Assembly: GCA_033064195.1 (NCBI GenBank) | Contig: JARBJD010000056.1 | Coordinates: forward strand, 124,001 to 188,000 | Direction: 5' to 3' | Source of the DNA: Blattamonas nauphoetae | Lineage: Eukaryota > Preaxostyla > Oxymonadida | Length of the DNA: 64,000 nucleotides | Shown here: in pieces, positions 24,246 through 37,200 of the stretch | Layout of the letters: every line of letters begins with the position of its first letter | How positions within the stretch are numbered: position 1 is the first letter of the stretch | The notes under the pieces: generated by a model | Database searches by the model: none | What the model saw: the letters and a program-made list of their open reading frames with translations, nothing else | Told to the model about the DNA's origin: nothing | Made by a program: the position numbers and the translations under genes

Positions 24246-24435
24246 CAGTTTTTTTACTCTTCTGTGCTTTTTCACGTGCCTTTTCATCATCATCCACGAG
24301 CCTCCCATTTCATCGTTTTAAGATCATGAATCCCTATTTTCCCCAAACATCTCCAATTCGACTGCAACAACGCATTCTGTCCAAAGCGAATTATCAATAA
24401 AACAAGACCGATGAAACAAGATTTGATTGGAAAAA

Positions 24436-27400
24436 TTACGACTCACTCGCCCGCTGTTGTAGAATCCGCTTAATCATCGCTTCCAGGACCAACCCCCGCA
24501 TCAACACCCGCATCTGCGTAAACAGTCGGAACGCGTGTCTTTCATACACAGCTTGCTCGTCCTCTTCCACCTGCACTCTCGACCGAGTCCTGTTCTTTCC
24601 GTTCTTGCTTCCTTTGTCCTCTGCACGAGCGTTGTCCAAAGCAATTCGTTCGATCTCCTCCCTCCTTTCTTGTCGAGCCTGACGCTCTCTCTTCCGAGCT
24701 TCTCTCGCCTTTTCTTGTTCTTCCCGCAATCGGTTCACTTCCACTCCCACTTTCTCCGCCTCTCCTCGCACTCGCACTGTTCGCAGAAGGTGGAGTGTCA
24801 GAAGTGCAGATGCATGGCGAACCAGAGTCGGATGGCGGAGAGCTTCGGGGATCAGAAAAGGACTGAAAGACGAAAAAGGAACAACCATAAAACGAGAATG
24901 GTCAAAAGATGCAGAAGAGATGAACGTGATGAACGGGAAAGGCAGACCGAGTTGTTTCTGTGGCTGCTGCTTTTGTTGCAACAGGTTTGCGTTTTGGGGC
25001 GACTGAGGACAAAAGGAGACTTCGAATGTGGTCCTGCTGTCGTTCTTTCTCGGCGGCACGACTCTCTTCACGTTCTGATCACACAACAGAGAATTCAGGA
25101 GACAGTGAAGAAGAGAGATGAAAGTGAATTCATTGAAAGAATGAAAAGGATATCTCCAAAATCACTCAGTCTCCCTCACACACCAAGTTCTTCCAGAGTA
25201 CGAGTTGTACCCAGCCTGCTCGTGTTGGCTCCCGAGGCTGAGCGAGGAGCTGCGATCCGAAGAGTGCTTCCGAGTGCGGTGCGAGTTGAGCCAAGCGAGA
25301 CTCGTGTTGATCCGTGCGATGACTTCACAATTGTCTTCTTTCTCTTCATCTGTCTGTCGTTGAGTGCCAAAAACGATGACACGATGTGTTGGATTGCGGG
25401 ATCTGATGGGTCTGCGAGAACAAGAGAGCAAAGTGAGGTGAGAAGTGAGAGAGACGATGAAGATGAAGCAAAGAGTGATCACACTGTCGAGCGGAAGATC
25501 AAAAGGGTTTTCAAATGTCTGTTTCTTCTCCTTTTCCGGTTCATCCGGTCGGACTGCCTGAGGCGACAGGAAAACACTCTCTCGACGCGATTTCCCCTCA
25601 ATCCATCTCCGAATCACCCCAACCTCTTTGTATCTCTCCCGCAATTCAGCTCTTTCAGCCTCGAAATCCCGTGGTTTTTCCTCCGTTTCGGTCTTGATCA
25701 TGAATTGAGGGTATCTGGCTGCAGAAACATCACGAGGTGCGTCCCCAAAACATAAAATTCCTTCTTCAGCATGCCACTGGGGCAGAAGGGGATTAAAATG
25801 GAAGAAAAAAGAAGATACCATCAGATCGAGGGCCTTGATCTGTGCCTTTCGACAAACAAGGAAGGAGCGGAACATGCGCTGAAGACGGATGACTGCGAGA
25901 AGAATGATGGGACGAAAATCGGAATCATGAATGAAAAATCAAAAAAGAGGCAGAATGAAGTATCGACATACTCTTCATCCGATACAGTGTCGCTTTTGTT
26001 GTGAACGAATTCTGGAGGAACATCTCAAAAAGGACCCTTCGGATGATTTGAGAGCCTTCGCCACGTTCCGCTGCTCCTCGCATGACGACCACGCCGTTCA
26101 GCAACCGCATCACAATCGGGACATGTCGTCTCCAGCTGTCCACAATCTTCTCGTTCCTCTCGAACTCTTTATCAGCTTGTGCCTTCCTCTTGACACTGAC
26201 GATCCTTCGACAAATATCCCCTCGTGCCCGATTTTCCTGAAGCCCATCACTCAAAACTGCCACTCGTGCCAACAATGCTGTCAGGACGCCCCATTGTCGC
26301 CCGACTTCCTTCTGTCGCGCTGTGACGATGTATTGGCCTCGTGTCGACCCACTTTCTTGTCGTTGTCTTTGCTGGAGAATACGACCGAGTCGTCTCCGTT
26401 CTAAATCATCCTTTTGGTCCAATTCTGCTTTTCTGTGGCGAGCACGGATCATTCGAGTGGTATTCTTGTTGCTCAGAGTCGTCTGAGTTCGAGTCGTGTC
26501 CATCGCACTCCGCTGTCGACTTTGTGCGTATGGCGTGTTGACAAAAGTCCGAGTTGTCAGCGACGAGGCTGCTCGCTCCGTCGTGCCTGGTCGTTCTGTC
26601 ATTCCTGGCTGCCGTTCCGTCATTGCTGGCTGCCGTTTGGACATCAAAATCCCATCTTCTTCCTGCACCTCTCGCAGATGAACCATAACAGTAGAGTTTG
26701 ACCAGGCTTCGGTCAGAAACACGCCCTCCTTCTGAATTGTGGGTTTCTTTCCGCGTTTCTCGCGAGCTTTTGTTATTTCAGCTCGCATGTCTGCAATTTC
26801 TTCGTCGGTTAAACCTGTCTGAGTCTTCCGGACCACTTTTTGCTTTTTCTTCCTTCTTTGTTCTTGTCCCTCTAAATCTCTTTCATCAAGCCATTCGTTA
26901 GAAAATCCTGATTTGGGCCGAACGAAATCAAATGATGTTTGGGCTCGGTCAGTTGACAGGACACGTTTGACTTTTGGTGTGCTTCGAATCTTTTGGGCAG
27001 CGCGGGCTGTTTTCCATCCGAACCCACCTCCCGTTGATGGGTGTAACATAAAGTTCACTTCTTCCATCAGACGTTGCGTGACCAGCATCGTTTCCAGATC
27101 TTCTTCGTCGGATTTGAGACTTCCGATTCCTGGTGGCAGGGACGCAATATTTCGTTGTGAAATACTGGTAGACGCAGGAGTGCTGTCGAGCACATCCCGG
27201 AAAGTCATTAATTGGTTATTGAGTGTCCGCTCATACTTCTGTGAGTATCGAGATTTCCTCAATTCCGCTGAACCAGACAAAGGACTGGTTTTCAGAAAGA
27301 GAGGAGGGAGATTCGGTCTATCTGAAGGCATTCGGCTTGTGGCTAGTAGAGAGAAATGAGATCGATAATCAACGGTTCAGACCTGATCTTTGTGTGGGCT

Positions 27401-27473
27401 CTCCTCGACTTCGAATATCAATCTGACCTGAATCAGACGTCGATGGGCGTGAAGAGAGCTGTAGTGTTGTCAT
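24436..27473 (-). CDS. Coiled-coil protein with an IQ-like segment, function unknown
   Basis: Seven exons (27473-27374, 27342-25972, 25892-25819, 25776-25485, 25411-25184, 25074-24948, 24862-24436) join in phase to 872 residues. The N-terminal ~450 residues are polar and basic with short helices and low-complexity repeats (PAMTERQPGMTERPGTTER). Around residues 475-500 the segment IIRLQRMFRSFLVCRKAQIK resembles an IQ motif, which binds calmodulin-like light chains. The rest is Arg/Glu-rich coiled coil (EEQEKAREARKRERQARQER). No signal peptide or membrane segment is visible. IQ plus coiled coil is common in axonemal and centriolar proteins, but that is only a guess. The first exon was added because a 31-nt intron joins it in phase. 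Confidence 0.65.
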
Positions 27474-27897
27474 GGAATGCTAGAATGGATTGGATTCCGT
27501 TTGGAGAGCAAGATCTTTTGAAATCACGTTCGGCCATAATTCGGGTTCATTCAGCAAAACTTCAAAAAAGAATGAAAATAGACATGTAAATGGTGATATT
27601 TGAGAGAATCAATGGTGTAAATTCTCACTCTCGTAACACAAATAGAAAATAGAATTGCGGGGGCTGACCAGAAAAAATAGCAAAGTATCAGAGAACCGTT
27701 GCGAGATTTGAGGTCTCCTCTTCCCACAATAGGGGTGACTCTGAGTTGCTCCTTACGTTGAGCCATCAGTTCTCAAATACGACTCATTCAACAAGAGAGG
27801 TGAAATAGCGGTTTCTATCATTGTTCATCTATAGAGATGAATAATATAAGATAACCCAAAGATAATTCAAACCTAAATACACCATTTGGTGTGATGA
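27474..27897. other. Gap without a convincing gene
   Basis: 424 bp between the coiled-coil gene start and the TFIIIC subunit stop. A minus-strand open frame (27766-27551) has one hydrophobic stretch but no family signal. I do not call it a gene. Confidence 0.35.
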
Positions 27898-28352
27898 TCA
27901 ATGAACTGTCTTCTGTTCATCATTGCTTGAAGGTGGGGCAGAAAGTGCGACTGGTTGAAAAACAACAGTCTCCGTTGCTTTGCCAAAATATTGAATATCG
28001 GAAACTGAAGAGGGCCTATCTTCCTCCGGGTTAGCTGGGTGTTCAACTGAAAAGATGAGATGTGTTCCAACAGTTTGGTCATGATTTCCGATGAACCCCT
28101 TTCCTCCAATTCTACGATGGAGAAAAAATGAGAATAATCGATCAGCAGGAAGAAAATACCTCAGTATTGGAATCGTTTCATCAAATCCCTTGAGGCAAAT
28201 TAGGAGAGAATGAAAGTTTGAATGAATCAGACCATCAGCTGGAATGACGTTGAATCTCCAATCAAATCATCCACACCCTCGACATCCGCTGTATTAAGTT
28301 CTGCAACACAATAGTAAGAATATTCATCTTCTTCTTCAGGATCAACCTGCAT
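27898..28352 (-). CDS. Transcription factor IIIC subunit 6 (tau55/GTF3C6-like)
   Basis: Three exons (28352-28233, 28188-28160, 28111-27898) join in phase to 120 residues. The order EEDEYSYYCVAELNTADVEG, FQLMGFDETIPILRIGG, then FIGNHDQTVGTHLIF follows the TFIIIC subunit 6 domain: an acidic lead-in, a beta-strand 'QLxGxDxxxPxLRIGxxxFxG' and 'GTxLIF'. The protein is about the domain's own length, with a short polar tail. In other eukaryotes this subunit belongs to the tauA half of TFIIIC, which binds A-box promoters of tRNA genes for RNA polymerase III. It acts in the nucleus. The divergent coiled-coil gene begins only 96 bp away. Confidence 0.75.
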
Positions 28353-28448
28353 TGTTTTTATCGATGGGCTGAGTCAAAAAGAACATGTCATTGAGGACTC
28401 GATCAGACAAATCATATCTGGAATTGGAGAGGAGGATAAAAGTAGTGG

Positions 28449-29303
28449 ATGGTCAGTACTAAAAGATTAAAATCGGAGCTCGAAGAAGAAATCCACCAGA
28501 AGAACCTTGAAGCAAAGGACTATATGACCGCTTTTTCTGAAATTGAATCCATCCGACTCGAAAACGTCATCTTTCTCAGTATTTATCACATTCTATTGTC
28601 TGTCCTGAAAAGTCCATCGCTTTTCTTGTTCGAATCTGTGTCAATCTCAATGAAATGATGCAAATAATATATGAGCGTGGAAAAAAATCAAATTTTACTG
28701 AATTCAGATTTAGTTGTTGAGTACACATAAGAAAGGTGAATTTATAGATTTCAAGCCTGATCGCGCATGAAATGGCCTTTCTAAGATCAGCACATTTTTG
28801 CACACTTTTTATTGCAAAACAAGTTCAAAGACAGGGAAAGGATGGAAAACAACAAAAAAAGAGGTCTCTATGTGAAACAATGGACAAAATACATCCATTA
28901 AAGAGAAAAATTGAAAAAACGTGAGATTTCAGAGTTGATCGTGACAACTTCTATGTTTTTATGAAATTGAAAAAAGTTCAGAAATGATGTATTTAGGGAT
29001 GATAAACGAAGAAAGATAATTTTTTAGGAGAATTACTGCGTCAGTACGATTTTGTGACGCGAGGATTATTTCATTGAGAACTACACATCTCTGAATCGCC
29101 AGATTGAAGAATTAAAGGAAAGTAAAACTCTTCTCCAAAATACAATGCTTGAGCGAATAGCTATATTCAAAGAAACAATCTCAAATCAGCTTGTTAAGCA
29201 AAAGGAGTCACGAGAAGGGTTGGAGGCTGCTTTGGATGAAATAGACAGTCTTAAGGAGACATTGCAAAACCATCGACAGCTGACTCTCACTAACAAACAC
29301 TAA
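28449..29303 (+). CDS. Short coiled-coil protein, function unknown
   Basis: Exons 28449-28565 and 29064-29303 join in phase to 118 residues. Exon 1 gives STKRLKSELEEEIHQKNLEA and exon 2 NYTSLNRQIEELKESKTLL, continuing to LEAALDEIDSLKETLQNHR. Both read as heptad-like coiled coil. The connecting 498-nt intron is far longer than others in the window, so a small exon may have been missed. The family is not recognised. The gene is divergent from the TFIIIC subunit gene. Confidence 0.5.
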
Positions 29304-30138
29304 CGTCATTATTTTTTTCTTATTTTCTCATATTTCGTTTCGATCGTCCGAAACACTTTTCATCAACATTTCATCTCTTTTCTCTTTGTTATCAATGAAT
29401 TCATGTTGATTGTCTAAAAAGTGATATGAAATAGATTCTCGAAGGTCTCGGAGAATTTGGGTGAAGATTTTGTGAACTTTAAGAGAGAAAATTGGCTGAG
29501 TGATGATTGTTAAATATCTTCAGAAAAGCGGGGATCCTGAGAAAATCAAAATAATAAATCATAAAAAGGGAGAAAAGAGAGAACAAAGTGGAAGCAAATA
29601 GAAATATGTGCCTTTCGCTTCTTCAGAGTCTCATCGAGAGTGAAAGGAAAACGAATGTTTCCTTTTCCCTCTAAAAGCCAAAGTTGAATAAAGTCACAAT
29701 AAATCTACCCCTGTTGGAGTGACACCAACTGAAACAGTATCATGAAGGTGAGAAAGTCAGGGGACTTAAACAAAAAAAAAGAGAATGGTGTTGAGAGTTT
29801 GTGTGAGGCATTATTATCAAACCTTTCGATGTTAGGTATCATTGCGGTGAGAGGAAAGCGGAATGAGAACAATATTATGGATTAAAAGGAGTGGGAGAGT
29901 CAAATTCTTTTTCGAGATGGTGCGTTGTGTGAAAAAACATGTCTTAAGGGCTAGATCTCTGTTTGGATTGAACCAACCGGTATTCTGAAATCAATAGAGA
30001 GTGAATTGTACAAGAACAATAGAAGAGCCGATTCAAACCTTAAGAAGTGAATCAAGGCTCGACGGAAATGAAGATGTGTGATGAAAAAAAAATAGGACGA
30101 GAAAATTGACGTACGAAATTTCAAAAACAACATTAATT
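29304..30138. other. Gene-poor gap
   Basis: 835 bp of A/T-rich DNA between convergent genes. I saw no open frame with coding character, no cloverleaf and no repeat shared with other parts of the window. Confidence 0.4.
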
Positions 30139-31041
30139 TCAATCATGCTGATCTCGGTCAATTGCTTGGTTGTTAGCGACATTTTCGTTCCCATTGAACC
30201 CGGCCAGGTCGACTGGTTGTTGTGGAGCAGGAAGCGGTGGTTCGAAAACAATTCCTCCTCCGCAACGGCTGATACAGTGTATAATGACATACACAACTGG
30301 GAATGTGACAATTACGAGCGGGAAAAGTCCGATAAAGACCATGAAGACGATGTTCATCATCGGGCTGGTTGGGCGATAGAGGTAGAGGGTTGTCTGATCC
30401 GATTTGAGATAACAAGGTATTGAAAGTTCTTTTCCAAATGATGTTGATTTTATTGATTGGTCTGAGCAGCGGTATGAGCTATGACAAACATAGGAGCAGA
30501 AGAGAAATTGAGAGTGGGAGAGATAAACGTTTGGAGAAACGTCATCAAAGCAAACACTAATTCTGTCACTAAATGATCACTATTGGGAATCGTAGTTTCT
30601 CCATTTGTCTGGATTGGCACATAACTTGTTGTGAGATTCATAACACATGTTCCACGGACAGATTCTAGGATGATAAGAGAAGTCGTGATGAAGAGAAAAT
30701 GAAAATGGAAACCGTCAATAGGAAATACGGCATTTGCCATGGTGTATGATATGAGGGTGCATGTCCCAAGTTTTGCCGATCTGTGGGAAATGAAAAATGG
30801 TCAAATGAACAAACATGTCCTTTAGAAAGACAGCCTCCATAACTGTTTCGAGAATTACTAACACCGAGAACACAGCAACTGTTGAGAGGTGATAATGTTC
30901 GCAGTGATTGGTGAAAGAAGACAAACCGAACAGCCAGGCAGTCATTGAAGCAAGATGAACAAAGAGTTTGGGTTTAGCTCCAGGGTATTTACAGAAGCAA
31001 CATGCTTCAATAAAGATATTGAAGGTGTAGCAATTTACCAT
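30139..31041 (-). CDS. Four-helix membrane protein, function unknown
   Basis: Four exons (31041-30815, 30780-30713, 30664-30486, 30393-30139) join in phase to 242 residues. Predicted membrane segments are LFVHLASMTAWLFGLSSF, VAVFSVLVILETVMEAVFL, LVTELVFALMTFLQTF and NIVFMVFIGLFPLVIVTFPV. A loop between helices 2 and 3 (~60 residues) has two cysteines and Asn-X-Ser/Thr-like sites. The C-terminal tail is Pro/Asn-rich and polar. The plan resembles small tetraspan proteins, but no tetraspanin CCG motif or MARVEL signature is present. A divergent start with the giant P-loop gene 198 bp away suggests a shared promoter region. Confidence 0.6.
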
Positions 31042-31238
31042 TTGATCGGTGGGTTGATCCCATTCTGGTTTATCGATATCCCTCGACTCAGTCTTCGTTT
31101 CCTGGATCTTTGTTTATTTCACGATATTGATATCTATCATTTCTGTTTGTTTCTTTCAAGAAAGAACAAAATGGAGAGTGATACTATGGGCTTTGATCAT
31201 CACTTGAAGTTGTCTCTTCCATCCTCTCTGCAGGCACC
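31042..31238. promoter_or_regulatory. Putative bidirectional promoter region
   Basis: Only 197 bp separate the start codons of the membrane-protein gene and the giant P-loop gene, so both transcription starts must lie here or overlap it. The call rests on position; no motif was identified. Confidence 0.4.
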
Positions 31239-34200
31239 ATGGAACCAAGTTGCCCCCAACCCAGTCCTGCTCCCTGTGATTTCTCACTTGATGACTTTCT
31301 CCGACTCATGGAGAAACTCGAAGGTTGTGATCCTGAAAACGGAGAGACAAACATACAGTTGGATAAAGACAGAAAGCGATTGGCTGAAATGCTCCATCGA
31401 CTACAGCACGATCAAGCAAAGCATGATCAGATATTCCAACAGATGAATGAGATAATCCAACAAATCCAGCGAGAAACAGCAAAGCTCAGACGAGAAACTT
31501 CAGAATTGAAAGAGAGAACCAGGCGGTTGGATGAGGAAAACAAACAAAGGGAGAGAAAAAGAATGGATGAACGAAACACAAATATCAATAAGTGCATCGA
31601 GGATTCTCAATCCCACACAGTTACTTTGATCAAGTCGATATTGCGAAAGTTCTCCCCAAACTGGATTGCTCGCCTCAACGATCCGAACCGCACTTTTTCG
31701 TTGCTCGCAGATGGCCATGTCTTCTTTTCCAAAAATTGGCACAGGAATCACACTCAAATCCTGTCAACTCCGCTTCTTTTCCGTCCCTTATACAATCCCA
31801 TCCTCCATCATATTTTGAAGTTCATCTTCCAATATTTCCCTCCGGGCACAGCCAAAGTTCCTCCAGGCACAACCAAAGTTCCTCCAGACACAGTATTCTA
31901 TATTACTGGAGACCAAGGAATTGGAAAAACATCGCTCATGCTCATTCTGATGAGTGCATTGTCTGAGTGTGGCATCGAATACTACTATCGGAAATGGACC
32001 GATGGAGGTAAAGCCACAGAATTCATCAGCAAGGTTGATAATGGAGATGTGATCTTTGTAGAATTGGAAACGAAACAATATGCAAAACTCCCACTCATCC
32101 GGATATTTGATGACAATCTCCCAATCCGTGTACCCCCTCCGGGAACTCTATCGATCATCTTCACCTCTCCCGATCAGAACCGAATGAACATTGCAGCTGA
32201 TTCATCGATCGTCCGTTACTTCTTCCGCCTGCCTACGTTTTCGCTGGCGGAGGCTGCTGTCGCCATGGTGGGCTGCACCCCAACTGTCCCGCTCTCTCTG
32301 CTCTCCCCTGAGGACATGGAACTTCGAAAAGACGAGCAGCAGATTCTCTTCTTCATCGAAAAAGAAAAAGAGGAGATAGCCAGACTATTGCCATCCGAAA
32401 CAAGGCACACCAAAAAGTCGTCGGAGCAACAATCAGCCTCCGAACTCATCAAGGATCTCGCGAAAAGCCCAATTCCGATGCTCTCCGATTGGGATGTGTT
32501 CGTGGAAAACGTTGTCAGTCGCCTCCTCAGTCATGAAAGCCTGAATAAGGATCACCGCCCAATCCTCCGCGAGTTCTTGATCAATTTGGCAAAGTCAAAA
32601 GGCACCACACAGACAAACTCCTCACAAAAGGGAGACATCGCAGAATCAGAAGAAGAAGAGAAATCCGACGGCGCTGGTTGTAGCTCGCCATTGACACAAT
32701 CAGGCCCCTCACAAAAGAAAGAAGCGTCAACGTCAAAAAAAGTCGCTTCACCGAGTTTATCTGAAGTTGGGACATCTGACCCATCTGATACTGACTCGTC
32801 ATCACAATCAGACGCCTCACAAAAAGAAGACACTACAACAGCAGAAGAATCAACTTGGAAACAACTCGTCAAAACTCTGACAGATGATCTTACTTCGAAA
32901 GATCACTCCGAATCTACTGATGATGAACATGCCGAGAATACTGAAGGGCCAAACTTCTCAGATATGTCAGACACTCCAGAGTCAATTGTCCAGCACATCG
33001 GTTTGTTTCTTGGGCCACAGGGATTCGACACATTTCACATGTCACTGTATCGTTCGATCCTTGACTCTCGAGATTTGGCAACTGATAAAGAACGCGACGA
33101 CAAAATCGTTTCCGACTGGATCAGCCATCTCGAAATCACTTCTGGGAGAGACAAGACACAAACACCAATCGTGACACAGGCACAAATCGCCAAAGAATTG
33201 CTAACAAAGCTCATGCTCGCCAAAACAAACGATTATTTTGAACTCGCACTGGCTAACCTACCGCCTCCACCTGATATCCAAGCTGAAATTCTAAACTTCT
33301 CTGTCTCAATCAACCAATCTCTGGAGACTGATTCAGAATCGCAAGACTCTCTCCAAGCACAACTTGTGAGTCTGAAGCAACACATCAACGAAAAGGACAC
33401 CGATGATTTCAAGATTCGCCAAGAATTACGGAAGAAGGTTGAGACGATCAAGCTGGGGATCACAAGTGATGAGGGCGAAGCGACAGAAAATGAAGACAAA
33501 GCGAGAGACAATCTATTTGACACGTTGATTCATATTCTGACCGATCCCCCTTCATACGATTCACACCAAGACATTCTCCAAACCCTCTTCGTCGTCCCGG
33601 AATTGATTGATGGCACCTCCGACGTCCTTCTCCAAAACAAACTTGATTATCTTCTCGCGCCATCGAGCGAGGAAGAGGACCCTAATGAAGATTTGAAGTT
33701 CATTGTGGAAGAACTGTTGGAGTCTCTAGTCTATTCGCAAACGAAGACACCCCGTCAGGGCCCAGTTCCATCCTCCTGGGGAATCGACAAACAAAAGATG
33801 GCACAGATCGCGTGTGATCTCCTGACAATGATTGTGGATCTGCAACACGAGGAAGTGGAGACGAGACTTGAGTCAGTGAAGAAAGAGATCGAAGATGTTC
33901 GAAATCGACTGTCGTTTGTGATGCTGATGGATAACTTCGACGTCGTTGCTCGAAACATGAATATTCTTGTGACTCCTCACTCCATTTTGAAGGGTCTGTC
34001 AGAGCGAGCTAAGGAGCCTCCTCCGCAATTGAATATCGAGCAAATTAAAGTGTTTCGCCGAAATCTACGAGACATTGGGTTGAGTGAATGGGTCGCGGAG
34101 GCAACTGAGACACTCCTTGAGCTGATTGACCCACCAGAGACTGATTGTGTGAAAGATCACGAAGAACCAGCGACCTGGGAGATGCAACTTGAAGAAAGGG

Positions 34201-37200
34201 TGGTGGACACAGTGACACCATTCATTCAAAAGAATGTGAATGGAGTCATCAAGGAATTCTTCGCTGCTCATGAAAACGGACACCATCCTGTTGACAACCC
34301 AAAATGGCTGGCCATTGTTCGTTCGATGATGAACACGCTCCTGTTCCTGATCGACGCCGGAATATCTCGACACGAAATCGTGTCTCGCTGCGACAGACTT
34401 GGGGAGCTGTTGGAAGCAGTCTACGAAGCACACAAGACTCATCTGCGGAGTGTGGCTGAGTACACAATGCATCGTGCTGATCTTGATGACGATGAGAATG
34501 CCGCCAATTATGTCAATGACTCGAACATCTTCTCAACTCATTTCAGCGCAATGGGAGATAAAACACAAGAAGGAAAGGACAGTGAAGAGACAAAGCCAGA
34601 CTTTGATGTGGAGTCTCTGAGAACTCTTGAATTCCCTCGAACACTCCGAATGAATACTCTATCTCAGAATCGCCTGGAACGAATGTCGATTGCTCTCTTC
34701 GCTCGAAACCTACTCTTGTTCCTTCAAGCAGACCACCTTCCAGTTGATGATCAATGCTACACAAAACAGTTCTTCATTGAATTCCTGCGGGACAGGAATC
34801 CTGAAGATGTTGTTCATCGCTCATTCGTGGACTTCATGAACGCGACAGGTCTCCTTTCGCAGCTGAACTTCGGGCTGGAAATGAAAGACTTCCATCAGAT
34901 CCTACAGAAGGGACTTCGCACCATGAAAAGTGTGACTGCCACACTGCGTAAGACGTGGCGGTCCGGGCATCTGGTCTTAACAATGTCTCAACCGATCGGA
35001 AATCCAGAAGTGGTGGAGCCATTCGAACCATTCTTAACCAGACCCAATGGTGTTTATCTTCTGTTGTGGGCATCGACAGAACTTCTCCGCACGGCAGCTG
35101 GCGCACCTCCAAAATCTGGAACTGAGAAGAAAGATAGTTCTCAGAACGATGCTCGCACACCTCAAGAATCTGAAACTGAGCAGACTGTCCGTTCTCTGAA
35201 CGTGTCCCGCGCGTCGATCTTTGGGCCATCGCCTCGTTGGCTGACATCAACCGATGTTCGGACGAACAGAGGACTCTCGTTCTTGTGGAATGGAGTGCTG
35301 AGAAGCGAGGATTCTTTCGTATTGACGAAACTTGCTGACTCGAACCACAGCCGACTCATGAGCTTTAATACTCCACACATCTTGTTCAAAGGCGCTCTGA
35401 ACGCCGCTTGGGGTGACATGATTGCGTTGGTTCCAGTTCTCCCAAACTTTACGAAAGAGAAAGAGCGTCCCGCGAACTTGCGTGACGCTTTTTCTTTGAT
35501 ATTTAAGAAATCACAAGCTGCGATCAAAAAAATGAAGTCGCAAATATCTTTTGTGGCAATCTCGCCATTTGTGGAGCAAGTCATGCAATCCGAATTGATC
35601 TCCGCAATCGCACAACTGCCGACTCAAGAGCGCTACGAACAATTCCGCCAAGTCCAAGCAACTAAATACCTCAACATTTTACCAACTTGTTTAGAAGAAT
35701 CACTTGTTTACATCACGTTCCTTTTGAATTATCCAACACCAATCAGATTCAGCACAACAGCCACATCCTTCGATCGCACTCTTGTCCAAAACAAAGATAG
35801 ACACTTCTGGAAATTCAAGCCGATCTTGATCACAACTTCATCAATGGCCTCTTCAATGCCAATGCTCGTATTCCCTCAAATCACGAACAGAAGTGTCCAT
35901 GGCACGCCATTTCTACGAACACTCTCTGAAACGAAGCCAGGAAAGACAGATTTTTATGTTCAAGATCTTCGGAAAGGAAAAGGTGAACAATGGCCAGTGA
36001 TTAATTCATTGATTGTGTCAAGAGGGAAAGGAACAGCAAGTGAAACGATATTCATGCCAATCCAAGCGACTCCCCCAACAGAGCACTCTCTACTGCCAAG
36101 TGAGATCAGCCTCATCCAACAATTACTATTCCAAGCAATGAGTCATTTGGAGGTGTCAGAAGGTCTTGTGGCGTTGTACAATCATGCAACAACACAACAG
36201 AATCCAACGTTTCCTTCACCGACTGAGATTTTGGGCTTTCACATGGTTTCATCTCATCTTAAATTCGAAAAAAACACTCTGAAAGACTTGTCGAGCAAAC
36301 TCCGCCATCGTGATCGTCCACTCGTGACGACACGAACTGAACCACACTCCACGATGACTACACGTGACATCTTAGACAGCCTTCTCTCGGATCTCGGACA
36401 GTATCAGATCTCGTCTGATGAGTTCGATCCATGGAAGACCACACTGCCTGCAATAAACAACCCAACTGATCCCTACCTCATTCTACCCTTTCGATGGAAA
36501 TCATTCTACAACGTGTTTTGGGCATCATCGTTGGCCAAGAAAATCGCGTGTGTCGCCAATCCCACAAATATCACGAATGAGGAGATCCAAACGAAGAATT
36601 GGCTTGATCGAATGGTTCGCAGAACGATGCAAGAACTAAATCGAATCGGAATCAATCCCAATGACCTGGGTGAATCAAGAACCGACAGAATCGTGGCATT
36701 CTCAAGCTTCTTGCTCTCGATAGCTATTTCGTGTCGAAGGAACGACATCTTGCATTCCCCCCAACTTTCAGTTCCAGACACAAATGACGCGAGATTGGTC
36801 GGTCTTGTTGAATCGATGGTTGGGACAGATGAGTCTGAAACCCTCAAAATCCTACTCGCATCGCTCAGTGGTCAGACGCCAGACAGTCCTCAGATTCACC
36901 GTGACGAGCGTCTCAGAAACTTGGACAACCTGTACAGACAACCAAGCGTCGAAACAATACTGCGGACTGTTTACAGCATCGTGTCGAACCATGCGATGAA
37001 GCGAATCAGGTCTCCCGCACAGGAATATCTCCGTGCTTCAGAGTGAGAAAGATGGAGGAGTGTTCCGAGTTCCAGCACAAAACAACCTGTCTGCAATTCT
37101 GCACTGCGGAACAGTTCTCCTGGACAACATCACTCCCCTCCCAGACATCGTCACCTCTCAAACAGTGGAACATGATCAGCCACTTCTCACTTCTTCTCCT

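Noticed and set aside
24535-25755. 406-codon plus-strand frame
   Set aside because: It lies opposite five well-phased exons of the minus-strand coiled-coil gene and shows no motif.
27551-27766. Small minus-strand frame with a hydrophobic stretch
   Set aside because: It is only 71 codons with no family signal, and it could equally be 5' untranslated sequence or chance.
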